Origin: Elusimicrobiota bacterium
GTDB lineage: Bacteria; Elusimicrobiota; UBA8919
Assembly: GCA_028718185.1 (NCBI GenBank)
Contig: JAQUMH010000001.1
Location: 591,186 to 655,185 of the forward strand
Direction of reading: 5' to 3'
DNA: 64,000 nt
A program made the translations under genes and the position numbers. This document shows positions 7,747 through 15,787 of the stretch, piece by piece (the stretch's first letter is position 1; each line of letters starts with the position of its first letter). The notes beneath the pieces are model-generated. The model searched no databases and was not told the origin of the DNA. It worked only from the letters and a program-made list of their open reading frames with translations.

Positions 7747-8943
7747 CTATACCTTTTCAAGCGACCAGATAAAGAAATTTAACGGGAATATACTGTCTAA
7801 AATCATTTTATCACCGCTAATCTGAAAATTGTCCGACGGCTTTGACATGCCGAACAATAACCTGACCATATCTATTTCAGAAAGCACCAATCTATCTGAA
7901 GATTCTTTATCTATTACTTTCACGCTTTCACCAACCTGTAACGTTGCAGATTGGTTATTTTCTGAAATTACCAGGGTTATATTTTTCTTATTTTTATAAC
8001 CGGTACTTTTTAATCTTTTTGTCATCTGGTTAGTAAACTTTTTCAATAATGATTCCAAATTGATTATTTTTATCATTCCGCTGGAAACGATTTCCCAACT
8101 TGAAGAACATTCAAATAAAACTTCTCTATATTTACTGAAAAATACCGGCGCATTAACGGTTAAAAATTCTAATTTAAATTTTTCAACGATATATTTAATT
8201 AAAAATTTTAATCCTTCTATATCACCACCATATTCACGTACTTTTGTATTTTTAACATTTGCTTTAAACTTTTGTATTGTTATATACGACAGGACTTTAT
8301 TATTCTTAACCGCCAGGTATGTTTCCTTTTTTAATCCGCCGAATAAAACTTTATATTCTTCACCGTTTCTTTTTAACCCGAATTTTTCTTTTACGTGCAT
8401 ATCCCTGATTTGTTTCAAATATCTGTTTTCGCCTTTATAAAATTTAACCTTAAAATCCCTGCTATTAATATTTTTCAAAATATTAATATTCTTTACCGTT
8501 CTATCTGTTATATAAAACCTGTAAACCATACCGGCATTTTCCCAGCCAAAACTATTGTATCTTTTCCTGTCGCCGGCTAACCAGGAAATATCATATTCCT
8601 GCTCTTTCATAATTCTGATTGTCTGATTAAGGAGCAGATTCATTAATCCCTGTCCGCGATAATCTGTATGTGTGGCTACTTGCCCGATCCCGCCGACTTT
8701 TATAATCGAACCGTCTACCATCAAGTTCATCGGAAGAAGCCCGACGTGGCTTATAACTTTACTTTTATCTTTTATAATTAAATGCTTTTTGAAATTCTTT
8801 TCTAATCTATCACATGCGTGAGGCCAAGTTCTGTCAAAAGGACCCTCACCGGGAAATGCATTATCCAACAATTTAAAAAAACTATCAAGCGACGATTTGT
8901 CAAGAAAACTTATTTTTTTATCCATATTTGATTTTATCTTCAT
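7747..8943 (-). CDS. GNAT-family N-acetyltransferase, Eis-like
   Basis: The 398-residue protein begins with a GNAT fold; the acetyl-CoA-binding motif is VATHTDYRGQGLMNLLL (about residues 90-106), followed by a WLAGDRKRYNSFGWE segment. The remaining ~250 residues fit the two-GNAT-plus-sterol-carrier-like layout of Eis-type enzymes, which acetylate amines on small molecules or proteins. The substrate is unknown. The start ATG at 8943 overlaps the TGA of the DUF362 gene (ATGA), indicating translational coupling, and this decides the start over a second ATG at 8925. It converges on the MttB-family gene with only 9 bp between the two stop codons and no clear terminator. Confidence 0.8.
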   Translation of the reverse strand: MKIKSNMDKKISFLDKSSLDSFFKLLDNAFPGEGPFDRTWPHACDRLEKNFKKHLIIKDKSKVISHVGLLPMNLMVDGSIIKVGGIGQVATHTDYRGQGLMNLLLNQTIRIMKEQEYDISWLAGDRKRYNSFGWENAGMVYRFYITDRTVKNINILKNINSRDFKVKFYKGENRYLKQIRDMHVKEKFGLKRNGEEYKVLFGGLKKETYLAVKNNKVLSYITIQKFKANVKNTKVREYGGDIEGLKFLIKYIVEKFKLEFLTVNAPVFFSKYREVLFECSSSWEIVSSGMIKIINLESLLKKFTNQMTKRLKSTGYKNKKNITLVISENNQSATLQVGESVKVIDKESSDRLVLSEIDMVRLLFGMSKPSDNFQISGDKMILDSIFPLNFFIWSLEKV

Positions 8944-10043
8944 TTTATTTCTTCAAGCTGATATTTTGATTCACAATCATAGTGTTTTTCCATATATTTT
9001 ATCATCAGGTAAGGGTCCCTTGCGTGAATTTTCTCAAACAAGTGGTTACCCTTATCCAGTAATTTCCGGTTTTTAGGTAAACCACCCGGCAGAAAATTTT
9101 CCGTTTTAATCATATCCAAAGATGCCGTTTCTATCGACGCTATATCTTCCGAGCATAAAATTCCGATATCAGGGACCAGTGAAGCAGTACTGAAACCCCA
9201 GCAATCACAAAAGATTGTAATGTTGGTAAGGAAATTTATAAAAAGTAAGTTTTCAGGTTTAAATTTCTTCAAAAATTTAGAGGCAACTATCGCCAGCCCT
9301 TCGGCGAAAGCTTCAAATTTACTGCCTTCCATTTTTATAGCCTTTTCAGGACATATTAAAGAACAATGCTGGCAATATGTGCAATTATGGAAGAAAAAAC
9401 TTATTTCTTTTTTAGCTTTATCGGTTGATATTGCACCATTGGGGCAGGAATCGAAACATTTAAGACAGAAAACACATTTGCTTCTATCAATACTCAGCCC
9501 GCCTTCAAGCCCGTGTAATTTTCTTCTGCTTTGCCCGGGAATAATTCCCATAGCTATATTTTTAATGGCTCCACCGAAACCGCAATCACCGTGCCCTTTA
9601 ACATGTGATAAATCCAGAAAGAAATCCGAATCAAGGGCTTCACCGGCAAATAAAACATCGTCAAGACTTCTGAAACCTATCTTTTCTTTTAATAAATGTT
9701 TCCCGTCTTTCCCGAAACACGAAACAACGGGACAGCCGATTACTTCCTGAGTATAACCGCGGGCGACAGCACCTTCTATTGAACCATCCATTACTTTTAC
9801 CGATTTTGCACCTGCTTCTACCAGCATCTGTACGAGCATCCTGACAAAAAACGGGTGTATTGTAGTATAACCTAAATTCCCGCCCAAATGCATTTTAACA
9901 ACAACTTTTTTATCCTTAACCTTTTTTGAAAGATTAAGATTATTAATCATCCTCTTGAATTTTGCAGGTAAGGTTGATTCCGCTTCGAGACTGTCTACTT
10001 CAATGTTAGCAAAAAATACTTTTGGCATACTTTTTCCTGTCAT
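8940..10043 (-). CDS. DUF362 domain protein with two 4Fe-4S clusters
   Basis: The 367-residue protein has an N-terminal DUF362 region (motifs KVVVKMHLGGNLGYTTIHP and the glycine-rich HGDCGFGGAIKNIAMG) and a bacterial ferredoxin module in the middle with two C-x2-C-x2-C-x3-C motifs: CVFCLKCFDSC (with a following Pro) and CTYCQHCSLIC. The protein therefore should carry two [4Fe-4S] clusters. DUF362 proteins are widespread in anaerobes, but their reaction is unknown; an electron-transfer role is likely. The sequence suggests an anaerobic lifestyle for the host. It is translationally coupled to the acetyltransferase at 7747-8943. Confidence 0.88.
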   Translation of the reverse strand: MTGKSMPKVFFANIEVDSLEAESTLPAKFKRMINNLNLSKKVKDKKVVVKMHLGGNLGYTTIHPFFVRMLVQMLVEAGAKSVKVMDGSIEGAVARGYTQEVIGCPVVSCFGKDGKHLLKEKIGFRSLDDVLFAGEALDSDFFLDLSHVKGHGDCGFGGAIKNIAMGIIPGQSRRKLHGLEGGLSIDRSKCVFCLKCFDSCPNGAISTDKAKKEISFFFHNCTYCQHCSLICPEKAIKMEGSKFEAFAEGLAIVASKFLKKFKPENLLFINFLTNITIFCDCWGFSTASLVPDIGILCSEDIASIETASLDMIKTENFLPGGLPKNRKLLDKGNHLFEKIHARDPYLMIKYMEKHYDCESKYQLEEIK

Positions 10044-10091
10044 ATATTTTTATTTTCGACCCGCTTAAAATCTTATTATATTCCTCTCATC

Positions 10092-10135
10092 CCTGCCTGC
10101 CGATAGGCAGGTTTCATCTTCTCACAAGGTGAGAA
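10092..10135. repeat. Two short perfect hairpins between yajQ and the DUF362 gene
   Basis: CCTGCC (10096-10101), loop gata, GGCAGG (10106-10111) is followed by TTCTCAC (10119-10125), loop aag, GTGAGAA (10129-10135). Both stems are perfect. They lie between the yajQ stop and the DUF362 start in reverse order of transcription, that is after yajQ's neighbour on the minus strand. There is no U-run, so intrinsic termination is unlikely. The second belongs to a set of small hairpins with an AAG/CAAG loop. Confidence 0.65.
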
Positions 10136-10161
10136 GAAAGAAAGGAAATAAATATCTACTG

Positions 10162-10659
10162 TTATCTATAATTTACGAACTGGAGCGGTATCGGGTAATC
10201 TTTGGATTTAATAAAACTAATTACAGTCTGGAGGTCGTCTTTAGCCCTGCTAGTAACCCTTATTTGCTCGTCCTGTATGGCAGACTGGACTTTCAGGTTA
10301 AGTGTTTTTATATCCTTTACAATATTTTTGGCAAGTTCTTTTTCTATACCGCTGACAACATTATTTGTTTCTCTTACAGCGCCGCTTAAATTGGTTTCAG
10401 TATTTTTAACTGTTAGCGATTTATTACTTACTCCTCTTTTTGCCATTTTTGACAATAAAACAGCTTTTATCTGTTTAAGATGAAAATCTGAACCTGCAGA
10501 CAAAATAACTGTTTTTTCAGTACGGTTAAATTCAATTTTGGAATTTGTCCCTTTTAAATCATATCTGTTGATTATTTCTTTCATTGCAATGTTAACAGCA
10601 TCATCTATCGCTTGTAAATCAATCTGTGAAACTATATCAAAACTAAAATCACTAGGCAT
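10162..10659 (-). CDS. yajQ: YajQ-family nucleotide-binding protein
   Basis: This 165-residue protein matches the YajQ (UPF0234) family over its whole length: it begins with FSFDIVSQIDLQAIDDAVN, has NRYDLKGTNSKIEF, and ends in PIPLQFVNYR. Family members bind nucleotides, and some bind c-di-GMP and act as effectors; which applies here cannot be told. Given the probable c-di-GMP riboswitches at 60.4-60.7 kb, a c-di-GMP effector role is worth testing. GGGAGG lies 6 bp before the ATG. The gene is short, soluble and apparently monocistronic, with a plausible promoter at 10700-10727. Confidence 0.92.
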   Translation of the reverse strand: MPSDFSFDIVSQIDLQAIDDAVNIAMKEIINRYDLKGTNSKIEFNRTEKTVILSAGSDFHLKQIKAVLLSKMAKRGVSNKSLTVKNTETNLSGAVRETNNVVSGIEKELAKNIVKDIKTLNLKVQSAIQDEQIRVTSRAKDDLQTVISFIKSKDYPIPLQFVNYR

Positions 10660-10675
10660 AATTTACCTCCCTTTC

Positions 10676-10694
10676 GGCTTGCCAAGGGCAAGCC
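10676..10694. repeat. Perfect hairpin in the yajQ leader
   Basis: GGCTTGCC (10676-10683), loop aag, GGCAAGCC (10687-10694) is a perfect 8-bp stem. It sits between the proposed -10 box (10700-10705) and the ribosome site of yajQ, so it would be at the 5' end of the yajQ mRNA. It shares the AAG/CAAG loop with hairpins at 10119, 13488 and 35761. Confidence 0.6.
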
Positions 10695-10699
10695 ACTAC

Positions 10700-10727
10700 A
10701 ATATACGGAAAAATTACATCAAGACAA
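10700..10727 (-). promoter_or_regulatory. Probable promoter of yajQ
   Basis: On the minus strand TTGTCT (10727-10722), a 16-bp spacer and TATATT (10705-10700) give a fair sigma-70 promoter about 40 bp before the yajQ start. The -35 box is imperfect, so this is moderate evidence. Confidence 0.45.
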
Positions 10728-10736
10728 TTATAAAAT

Positions 10737-12032
10737 CTAAAAACCAAAGCCTAAACCGAAAAGAATCTGGTTCATTGATATTGATATAGTGTCAACTTCA
10801 CTTTTTATACCTCTGTCAATACTACACGTATTGAAAGCATAACGATATTCGCCGAATATAGAAGTTTTCTCACCTATCATGATTCGCATACCTATCGGAA
10901 TCCTGAACAAAAATCCTGGTGTTACCTGGCTAAGCGGTTTTTCATATACAGAACCGTGATATTGATATATCCACGGTGACGTGACTTTGTTCAGAGTCAA
11001 CCCCAGGCCCATACCAAGATACGGCTGGATGACCTTGTCGCTTAAACGCATTAAAAGATCGCCTGATAACAAGGTAAGTATGCCCACATTTATATAACCA
11101 TCGTTATAAAATTGAAAACTGGAAGTTTTTGCGTCATTAAGAGTCATGATTGTGTCCTGTTTTTTTAACTGTCGCGATACATATGATATTTCAAAATCAG
11201 CCCCGAAGGTTTTGCCGAATCCCCCAAACCGGATTCCGATAGGCCTGCTTGCACTGTTTGTTTCAAGTTTTTCAAAACTTATTTTTCTAAAAGTGTAAGT
11301 GTTCTCTAAAAACCCTGAACCGTTTACATCAAATGACAGGTCTACTTCATCTATAGGATATACAGTGTTTTCAAACGATAAATTCATCAATCCGCCGCTT
11401 GAACCTATAAACATATCTACAAAACCGCCGCCTGGCTTTCTATAAGAAGCTGAAGGCTGCTGATAAGCGGGCTGCGAATATGCCGGCTGCTGGTATACAG
11501 GCTGACCTTGTTGAATTTGAGGCTGTGTTGTCGAGACATCGGACCATATTTTTTTTATCTCAGCAACTGCCGTAGCAATAACTTCCGCAGTTTCTGTTTT
11601 TATCATCCTGGCGTTAATTTCAACCTGACCATCTTCGACATCTAAAAGAGTACCGGTGATTATTGCATCAACACCTAATACTTTCCCAAGCTGTTTTGTG
11701 GTTTCAACATCCGCTATTCCTGAAGACTCCAAGTGTAATTCCTGTACAACTTTTTCGAGCAGTTCTCTTTCAATGACCTGTAGTTTCTTTAACTTGACAA
11801 TACGGGTTGTCAGCCGTTCTGCAATAATTATTCCACCGTCTGATTTTCTTTTATCTGTATAAGCGAAAGGCATAATAGCAACTTTATGCTGGGTTAAAAG
11901 ATTTGATGCGTCAGAAAGTTCTCTGGCTATTGTATCATACGGGTCTTCTTTGGCAAATAAATTAACCGCAGATAAACTTGCAAAAACAGCAAAGACCAGC
12001 ATGCAAAATATTTTCTTGCTCATTTTGTTCAT
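10737..12032 (-). CDS. Secreted CsgG/FlgO-like domain protein with C-terminal barrel-like region
   Basis: The start is the ATG at 12032, preceded by GAGGAGGAACC; a frame open to 12092 is only repeat sequence. The 431-residue protein has a signal peptide (KKIFCMLVFAVFASLSAVNL, cleaved near FAKE). Residues ~35-170 match the CsgG/FlgO-type fold: VAIMPFAYTD, IIIAERLTTRIVKLKKLQVIE, LGKVLGVDAIITGTL. A P/Q/Y-rich linker with QQPAYSQPAY-type repeats follows, then ~230 residues of alternating hydrophobic and polar strands ending in a glycine- and Phe-rich LFGLGFGF, like a small outer-membrane barrel. FlgO/CsgG proteins act at the outer membrane in export or envelope attachment. The combination suggests an outer-membrane-associated protein; the exact job is unknown. 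Confidence 0.75.
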   Translation of the reverse strand: MNKMSKKIFCMLVFAVFASLSAVNLFAKEDPYDTIARELSDASNLLTQHKVAIMPFAYTDKRKSDGGIIIAERLTTRIVKLKKLQVIERELLEKVVQELHLESSGIADVETTKQLGKVLGVDAIITGTLLDVEDGQVEINARMIKTETAEVIATAVAEIKKIWSDVSTTQPQIQQGQPVYQQPAYSQPAYQQPSASYRKPGGGFVDMFIGSSGGLMNLSFENTVYPIDEVDLSFDVNGSGFLENTYTFRKISFEKLETNSASRPIGIRFGGFGKTFGADFEISYVSRQLKKQDTIMTLNDAKTSSFQFYNDGYINVGILTLLSGDLLMRLSDKVIQPYLGMGLGLTLNKVTSPWIYQYHGSVYEKPLSQVTPGFLFRIPIGMRIMIGEKTSIFGEYRYAFNTCSIDRGIKSEVDTISISMNQILFGLGFGF

Positions 12033-12049
12033 GGTTCCTCCTCTAACAC

Positions 12050-12081
12050 AATGTTCTAATGTTCCAGTGTTCTTATGCTCT
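12050..12081. repeat. Short tandem repeat, 4 x 8 bp
   Basis: Four octamers, aatgttct / aatgttcc / agtgttct / tatgctct, lie just upstream of the CsgG/FlgO-like gene. Their unit sequence is nearly the same as in the tract inside the second riboswitch at 60412-60489, so the two tracts are related although 48 kb apart. Confidence 0.75.
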
Positions 12082-12118
12082 TTAATTTTCAATTATTTTG
12101 ACAGTACACAAACATCTT

Positions 12119-12802
12119 CTATCTTTTAAATTTTAAATTTATCCAGCCTTCCGACATATGAAAACCAAAATCAATATTCTTTATAAAAGGTGAACAGGAA
12201 CTCAATTCTACCCCGTTTGGAAGATATACAGAATAATCATAACGGGACAAGTGAAATTTCCATTCATCCCCATTATCCGGTATTTTACCATTTAAGGTTT
12301 CCAGACTTTTAAACGGTATTGCAACTTCTAATTGCCAATATTCATCAACATCATGCCAGTTATTAAGCGTACCTTTGATAAATACGGCACGTTTAATACC
12401 GGGACAGTCCCACCTGTTCCACCTGTGATTAAATTCACCGCCTGCATACATTTTTGGACTAAAAGCGTCATAAATTGTTCCTAAAGGATTAATTTCAAAA
12501 TTATAGTAAGGTTCATTTTTTGGATTTGTTTTAATAAACAGTTCTAAAACGTCTTCCTGACAGGTCGGGTCATTGCGTTTTTTAAAATAACCCCAAATAT
12601 CCTTATCGTATGCTTTATAACCTATATAAAGATATTTTTTATCCCAGAGTAGCCTGCCTTCAGTTTTACTTATAGGTTTCTTGCGGGTATTTATTTCAAA
12701 AAAATTTAATACTTTTGCCTTCTTCCACGCAGGTTCGTTTAGAAGACCGTCAATCTTTATTGGAGTATTAATATAATTACACTCGTAAACAATTTTTTTC
12801 AT
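12119..12802 (-). CDS. Carbohydrate-binding family 9-like domain protein
   Basis: The 227-residue protein is almost entirely a CBM9-like (DOMON-type) beta-sandwich. It starts with the characteristic PIKIDGLLNEPAWKKAKVL, continues with LLWDKKYLYIGYKAYD and DVLELFIKTNPKNEPYYNFE, and ends with DFGFHMSEGWINLKF. Single-domain proteins of this type occur in many uncultured bacteria and are thought to bind sugars. There is no signal peptide, which is odd for a carbohydrate-binding protein, so it may act in the cytoplasm or be exported another way. The gene stands alone between two short spacers. Confidence 0.85.
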   Translation of the reverse strand: MKKIVYECNYINTPIKIDGLLNEPAWKKAKVLNFFEINTRKKPISKTEGRLLWDKKYLYIGYKAYDKDIWGYFKKRNDPTCQEDVLELFIKTNPKNEPYYNFEINPLGTIYDAFSPKMYAGGEFNHRWNRWDCPGIKRAVFIKGTLNNWHDVDEYWQLEVAIPFKSLETLNGKIPDNGDEWKFHLSRYDYSVYLPNGVELSSCSPFIKNIDFGFHMSEGWINLKFKR

Positions 12803-12919
12803 TTATACATCTTCCTTTAAATTATCCAACCGTTATGAGCAATACCACACTTTGTCTTTTTCCTCAAAACACTAAACGCAAACTTCCTTAATACATATCT
12901 TTATTTTCGATGGATAGAA

Positions 12920-13471
12920 TTACTTCTTTTGCTCCTTTTTTATAATTTTTTTGGTTTCTTTAAAGGTAATCGTTTTGTCATTTTGTTTAGAATATGCTCC
13001 TATGAATTTAAAAGTAGGTATCATTTGGTCGTAAATTTTCTGAAAAGAATCATTATGTGAATCATTAAATAACCTTAACTGATAGATAACATTTCCTCTC
13101 TTGTCCTTCCAAACACCCTTTTCATCTAATTTTTTACCTAGAAAAAATTCTGGTTTGAAAGCAAATAGTAAAATTGGAGCAAGAGTAGAGGACATATGTT
13201 TACCGTTGTCTGGGCACTTGCAACCACCGTTCGTATCACCAAGTTCTGGTGGACAAAATTCCATATTTGGTTCACCTCGTAAAATATTTTCACCACAATT
13301 CCAATTGGGAGGATATTTTATTTCAATCCTATACTCTGTATTACGATAAGTTTTCCAACCAGCAGTTTTATCTTTTGACGATACTTCTTTAACTATTTTG
13401 TCTGCTGATATTACTAATTGTTGCCAAGTTAAAATGCATACAATCCATGACAAAATAATGTTTTTTTGCAT
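12920..13471 (-). CDS. Secreted protein of unknown function
   Basis: The 183-residue protein has a signal peptide (MQKNIILSWIVCILTWQQLV, cleaved near ISADK). The mature part contains TEYRIEIKYPPNWNC, the 'Y-G-F-x-I-x-Y-P-x-x-W' start shared by many small secreted proteins of the PsbP/lipoprotein type, and six to seven Cys, several in a CPPELGDTNGGCKCPDNGK segment that could form disulfides or bind metal. The C-terminus is lysine-rich. I do not recognise a specific family. An hairpin lies 17 bp upstream of the start. Confidence 0.65.
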   Translation of the reverse strand: MQKNIILSWIVCILTWQQLVISADKIVKEVSSKDKTAGWKTYRNTEYRIEIKYPPNWNCGENILRGEPNMEFCPPELGDTNGGCKCPDNGKHMSSTLAPILLFAFKPEFFLGKKLDEKGVWKDKRGNVIYQLRLFNDSHNDSFQKIYDQMIPTFKFIGAYSKQNDKTITFKETKKIIKKEQKK

Positions 13472-13487
13472 AAAAAACTATCCTATC

Positions 13488-13503
13488 GCCAACCAAGGTT
13501 GGC
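13488..13503. repeat. Perfect hairpin upstream of the secreted-protein gene
   Basis: GCCAACC (13488-13494), loop aa, GGTTGGC (13497-13503). On the minus strand it lies 17-32 bp before the start at 13471 and 45 bp after the DUF2914 stop. It could be part of a leader or a weak terminator, but the U-rich stretch is 12 bp further on. Confidence 0.55.
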
Positions 13504-13547
13504 AACCACACAAACATCCATAAAAAATTAAAGCTCGTTACAAAACT

Positions 13548-14006
13548 TTATTGTTTTGGAGCTTCTGCTTTTTGTATCTTGAACGTTGCTGATTTAATAA
13601 CATTTCCGGCTGCGTCCACAATGTCAACTTTCCAGTCACCAATCTGTTCCGGAAGAATTGTTTTATATGACCAGAGGCGATAGCGCGGATATTTTACTGC
13701 AATTGAAATTTCTGCAACTTTTACGCTGTTAAAATACCAAACATGTTTTACTTCTGTCGGCTCAGTTGCTCCGGTAATAGTCGCCCATAAATAAACTTTG
13801 CCTACTTCAGGTGCAAAAACCTCTGCTTTATCAACCGGCTGGCGGGTTTCTACGCTCTTACAAAAAGCAAAATCCGTTACACTCAAAGTTGCAGCAGCAG
13901 GAGCAGCGGTAACAGCAGGTGTTTTTACAGCAGCCTCTTCCGCTCTGACAAAACTGCCGCCAACCAAACCAACAAACAACAACACAACAACAAACCCTTT
14001 CTTCAT
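13548..14006 (-). CDS. Secreted DUF2914-domain protein
   Basis: The ATG at 14006 is chosen because AAGGGGGG lies 6 bp before it; an upstream start at 14027 has none. The 152-residue protein has a clear signal peptide (KKGFVVVLLFVGLVGGSFVRA, cleavage after RAE or near it), an Ala/Thr/Pro-rich stretch, and a DUF2914 domain (about 45-145) with the markers VYLWATITG, VKHVWYFNSVKVAEI, YRLWSYKTI and GDWKVDIVDAAGNV. DUF2914 is a small beta-sandwich found in secreted proteins of many Proteobacteria and Planctomycetes; its function is not known. It is followed 62 bp downstream by the secreted protein gene at 12920 and preceded by a degenerate repeat. Confidence 0.85.
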   Translation of the reverse strand: MKKGFVVVLLFVGLVGGSFVRAEEAAVKTPAVTAAPAAATLSVTDFAFCKSVETRQPVDKAEVFAPEVGKVYLWATITGATEPTEVKHVWYFNSVKVAEISIAVKYPRYRLWSYKTILPEQIGDWKVDIVDAAGNVIKSATFKIQKAEAPKQ

Positions 14007-14089
14007 ACGAACCCCCCTTAAAACCAATTAAAAGATTATAAGACATTAAAAAAATTAGAAAGTATTCAATCTTTTAATCTTCTTTCAGT

Positions 14090-14620
14090 TTACTTCATTA
14101 GACAATTCTTCACTTCACCGATGTACATTCTGTGATAATCTTTATTGGGATAATTTTTATAAATTTCCGGGTCAAGGAAACCGTTAGGATTAATATCCTG
14201 GCAATATATCTTTTTACATTCTATGACAAGCCTTGCTTCTGAAAAATATACACCCAATTTACCTTTTACAGGAGTTATACCCGTTTTAGCTATCTTGTCT
14301 ACTTTTTTACCCGACGTAGAACCGCATAAATCTAAAACACTTCTATATTTTTCTTCAAAAAAAGAAAGCGTGAATGAATCGGATTTTTCAATAAAACTAT
14401 AAGTATGCCGTATAGGCCTGATAAAACAAAAACAAACCTTTTTAAACCACAGAACACCGAACCCTCCCCAATTTGCTGTCATTGTGTTAAAAGATTCCAT
14501 AGTACCTGCCGTTATTAACATCCAATCGGCACCTATCAGCTTAAACGTATTGTCTTCTATTTGTTCAACCTCTATTTTTTTGAATTTGTTTAACATAGTT
14601 AAAAATGTTTTATAAAACAT
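14090..14620 (-). CDS. Flavin reductase-like domain protein
   Basis: The 176-residue protein has the FMN-binding split-barrel of the flavin reductase family: WMLITAGTMESFNTMTANWGG at about residues 33-53, then FIRPIRHTYSFIEKSDSFTLSFF. This is the small type common in anaerobes, which bind FMN and may reduce it or act in oxygen or nitric oxide defence. The start at 14620 is preferred because AAGGAGG lies immediately before it, although the spacing is short; a second ATG at 14596 has no site. It overlaps the end of the acetyltransferase gene by 22 bp, so the two are coupled. Confidence 0.85.
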   Translation of the reverse strand: MFYKTFLTMLNKFKKIEVEQIEDNTFKLIGADWMLITAGTMESFNTMTANWGGFGVLWFKKVCFCFIRPIRHTYSFIEKSDSFTLSFFEEKYRSVLDLCGSTSGKKVDKIAKTGITPVKGKLGVYFSEARLVIECKKIYCQDINPNGFLDPEIYKNYPNKDYHRMYIGEVKNCLMK

Positions 14621-15720
14621 CTCCTCCTTTTATGTTGTCTTGCGTCAAAATATCTCCAATGTGCCTGAACTTTGGTGTTTTCTTCTAATTCAGGATTGGT
14701 TTCTGCGGATATTATGGATTTTTTAATTGCTGACCTTGTAAGCTCTGTCATCACCAAAGCGTTTACGCCTTTACCCTGCAAAGAAGGATGGACTGCTACA
14801 AGATATAAATCTATATACTTGGGTTTTTTCAAAGCATACAAAAGATGTAAGAAACCAAACGGTAAAAGTTTACCCCTGGCTTTTTGAAGTGCTACTGATA
14901 ATGAAGGCATCGCTATTACAAACGCTATTACTTCGTCTTTTGAATCAACAACAATCTTAATGAAATTAGGGTTAACAAATCCCAAATACTGTTTTATATA
15001 CAAGTTAATCTGCTTATCCGTAAGGTGAACAACGCCATAGAGATCTTTATATGCTGAATTTATCAGTTCAAAAATACCTTTTGCATATTTCAGAACATCT
15101 TTGGATTTTTTTATATCAACTATGCGGAGGTTTAATTTTTTCAACATTATCTGTGATATTCTTTCCGCTTTTTCAGGTAATTCTGAAGGTACTTTTACAT
15201 TATATTCCACCCAGTCAACATCTTTCTTGTATCCGCATTTTTCCATGTGAACCTGATAATACGGGTAATTGTAATTAGTTGCCATTGTTCCAAGCTCATT
15301 AAAACCTTCAATAAGCATACCTTCACGGTCTAAATCAGTAAAACCTAACGGACCATGAACGGCTACTAAATTCTGCTCTTTTGCCCATTTTTCTACTGTA
15401 TCAAGAAGCGCACGGGAAACTTCCTCGTCATCGATAAAATCAAACCAGCCAAACCGTACATACTTGTTTTTCCATATTTCGATATATTTTTTATTAACGA
15501 TACCGGCAATCCTGCCTACTACCTTGCCGTCTTTAAGTGCAATCCAATACTTAACTATACAATGTTCAAAAGCGGAATTCTTATCCCACCTTAAAGTATT
15601 CATCTCGTCAAATCGCAGCGGCGGAACAAAATAATTATTGTTTTTATAAAGTTCATATGGAAAATCAATAAATCTTTTTAAATCTTTGACTGTTTTTACT
15701 TCTTCAATTTTAATCGTAAT
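14599..15720 (-). CDS. N-acetyltransferase-like protein with probable AUU start codon
   Basis: The frame is open far above the first ATG (15603). The upstream 39 codons read TIKIEEVKTVKDLKRFIDFP and then YELYKNNNYFVPPLRFDE, which is exactly the start expected for this ~375-residue family ('...F..FP..LYK...WVPPL'). No ATG, GTG or TTG is available between the in-frame TAG and that block, but AGGAGG lies 6 bp before an ATT at 15720. The gene therefore most likely starts at AUU, giving 373 residues. The protein has two acyltransferase-like halves with DGKVVGRIAGIVN and, near the C-terminus, LYLVAVHPSLQGKGVNALVM, a GNAT acetyl-CoA motif. The substrate is unknown. It overlaps the flavin reductase gene. 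Confidence 0.8.
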   Translation of the reverse strand: MTIKIEEVKTVKDLKRFIDFPYELYKNNNYFVPPLRFDEMNTLRWDKNSAFEHCIVKYWIALKDGKVVGRIAGIVNKKYIEIWKNKYVRFGWFDFIDDEEVSRALLDTVEKWAKEQNLVAVHGPLGFTDLDREGMLIEGFNELGTMATNYNYPYYQVHMEKCGYKKDVDWVEYNVKVPSELPEKAERISQIMLKKLNLRIVDIKKSKDVLKYAKGIFELINSAYKDLYGVVHLTDKQINLYIKQYLGFVNPNFIKIVVDSKDEVIAFVIAMPSLSVALQKARGKLLPFGFLHLLYALKKPKYIDLYLVAVHPSLQGKGVNALVMTELTRSAIKKSIISAETNPELEENTKVQAHWRYFDARQHKRRRCFIKHF

Positions 15721-15787
15721 AGTAACCCTCCTTTTGTTAAACTACTTCTCGTTTATTATGTTATACTTAGCTAAAATTACTTTATAA

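Noticed and set aside
9220-9750. A 176-codon plus-strand ORF opposite the DUF362 gene
   Set aside because: It is the antisense shadow of a gene with clear ferredoxin motifs.
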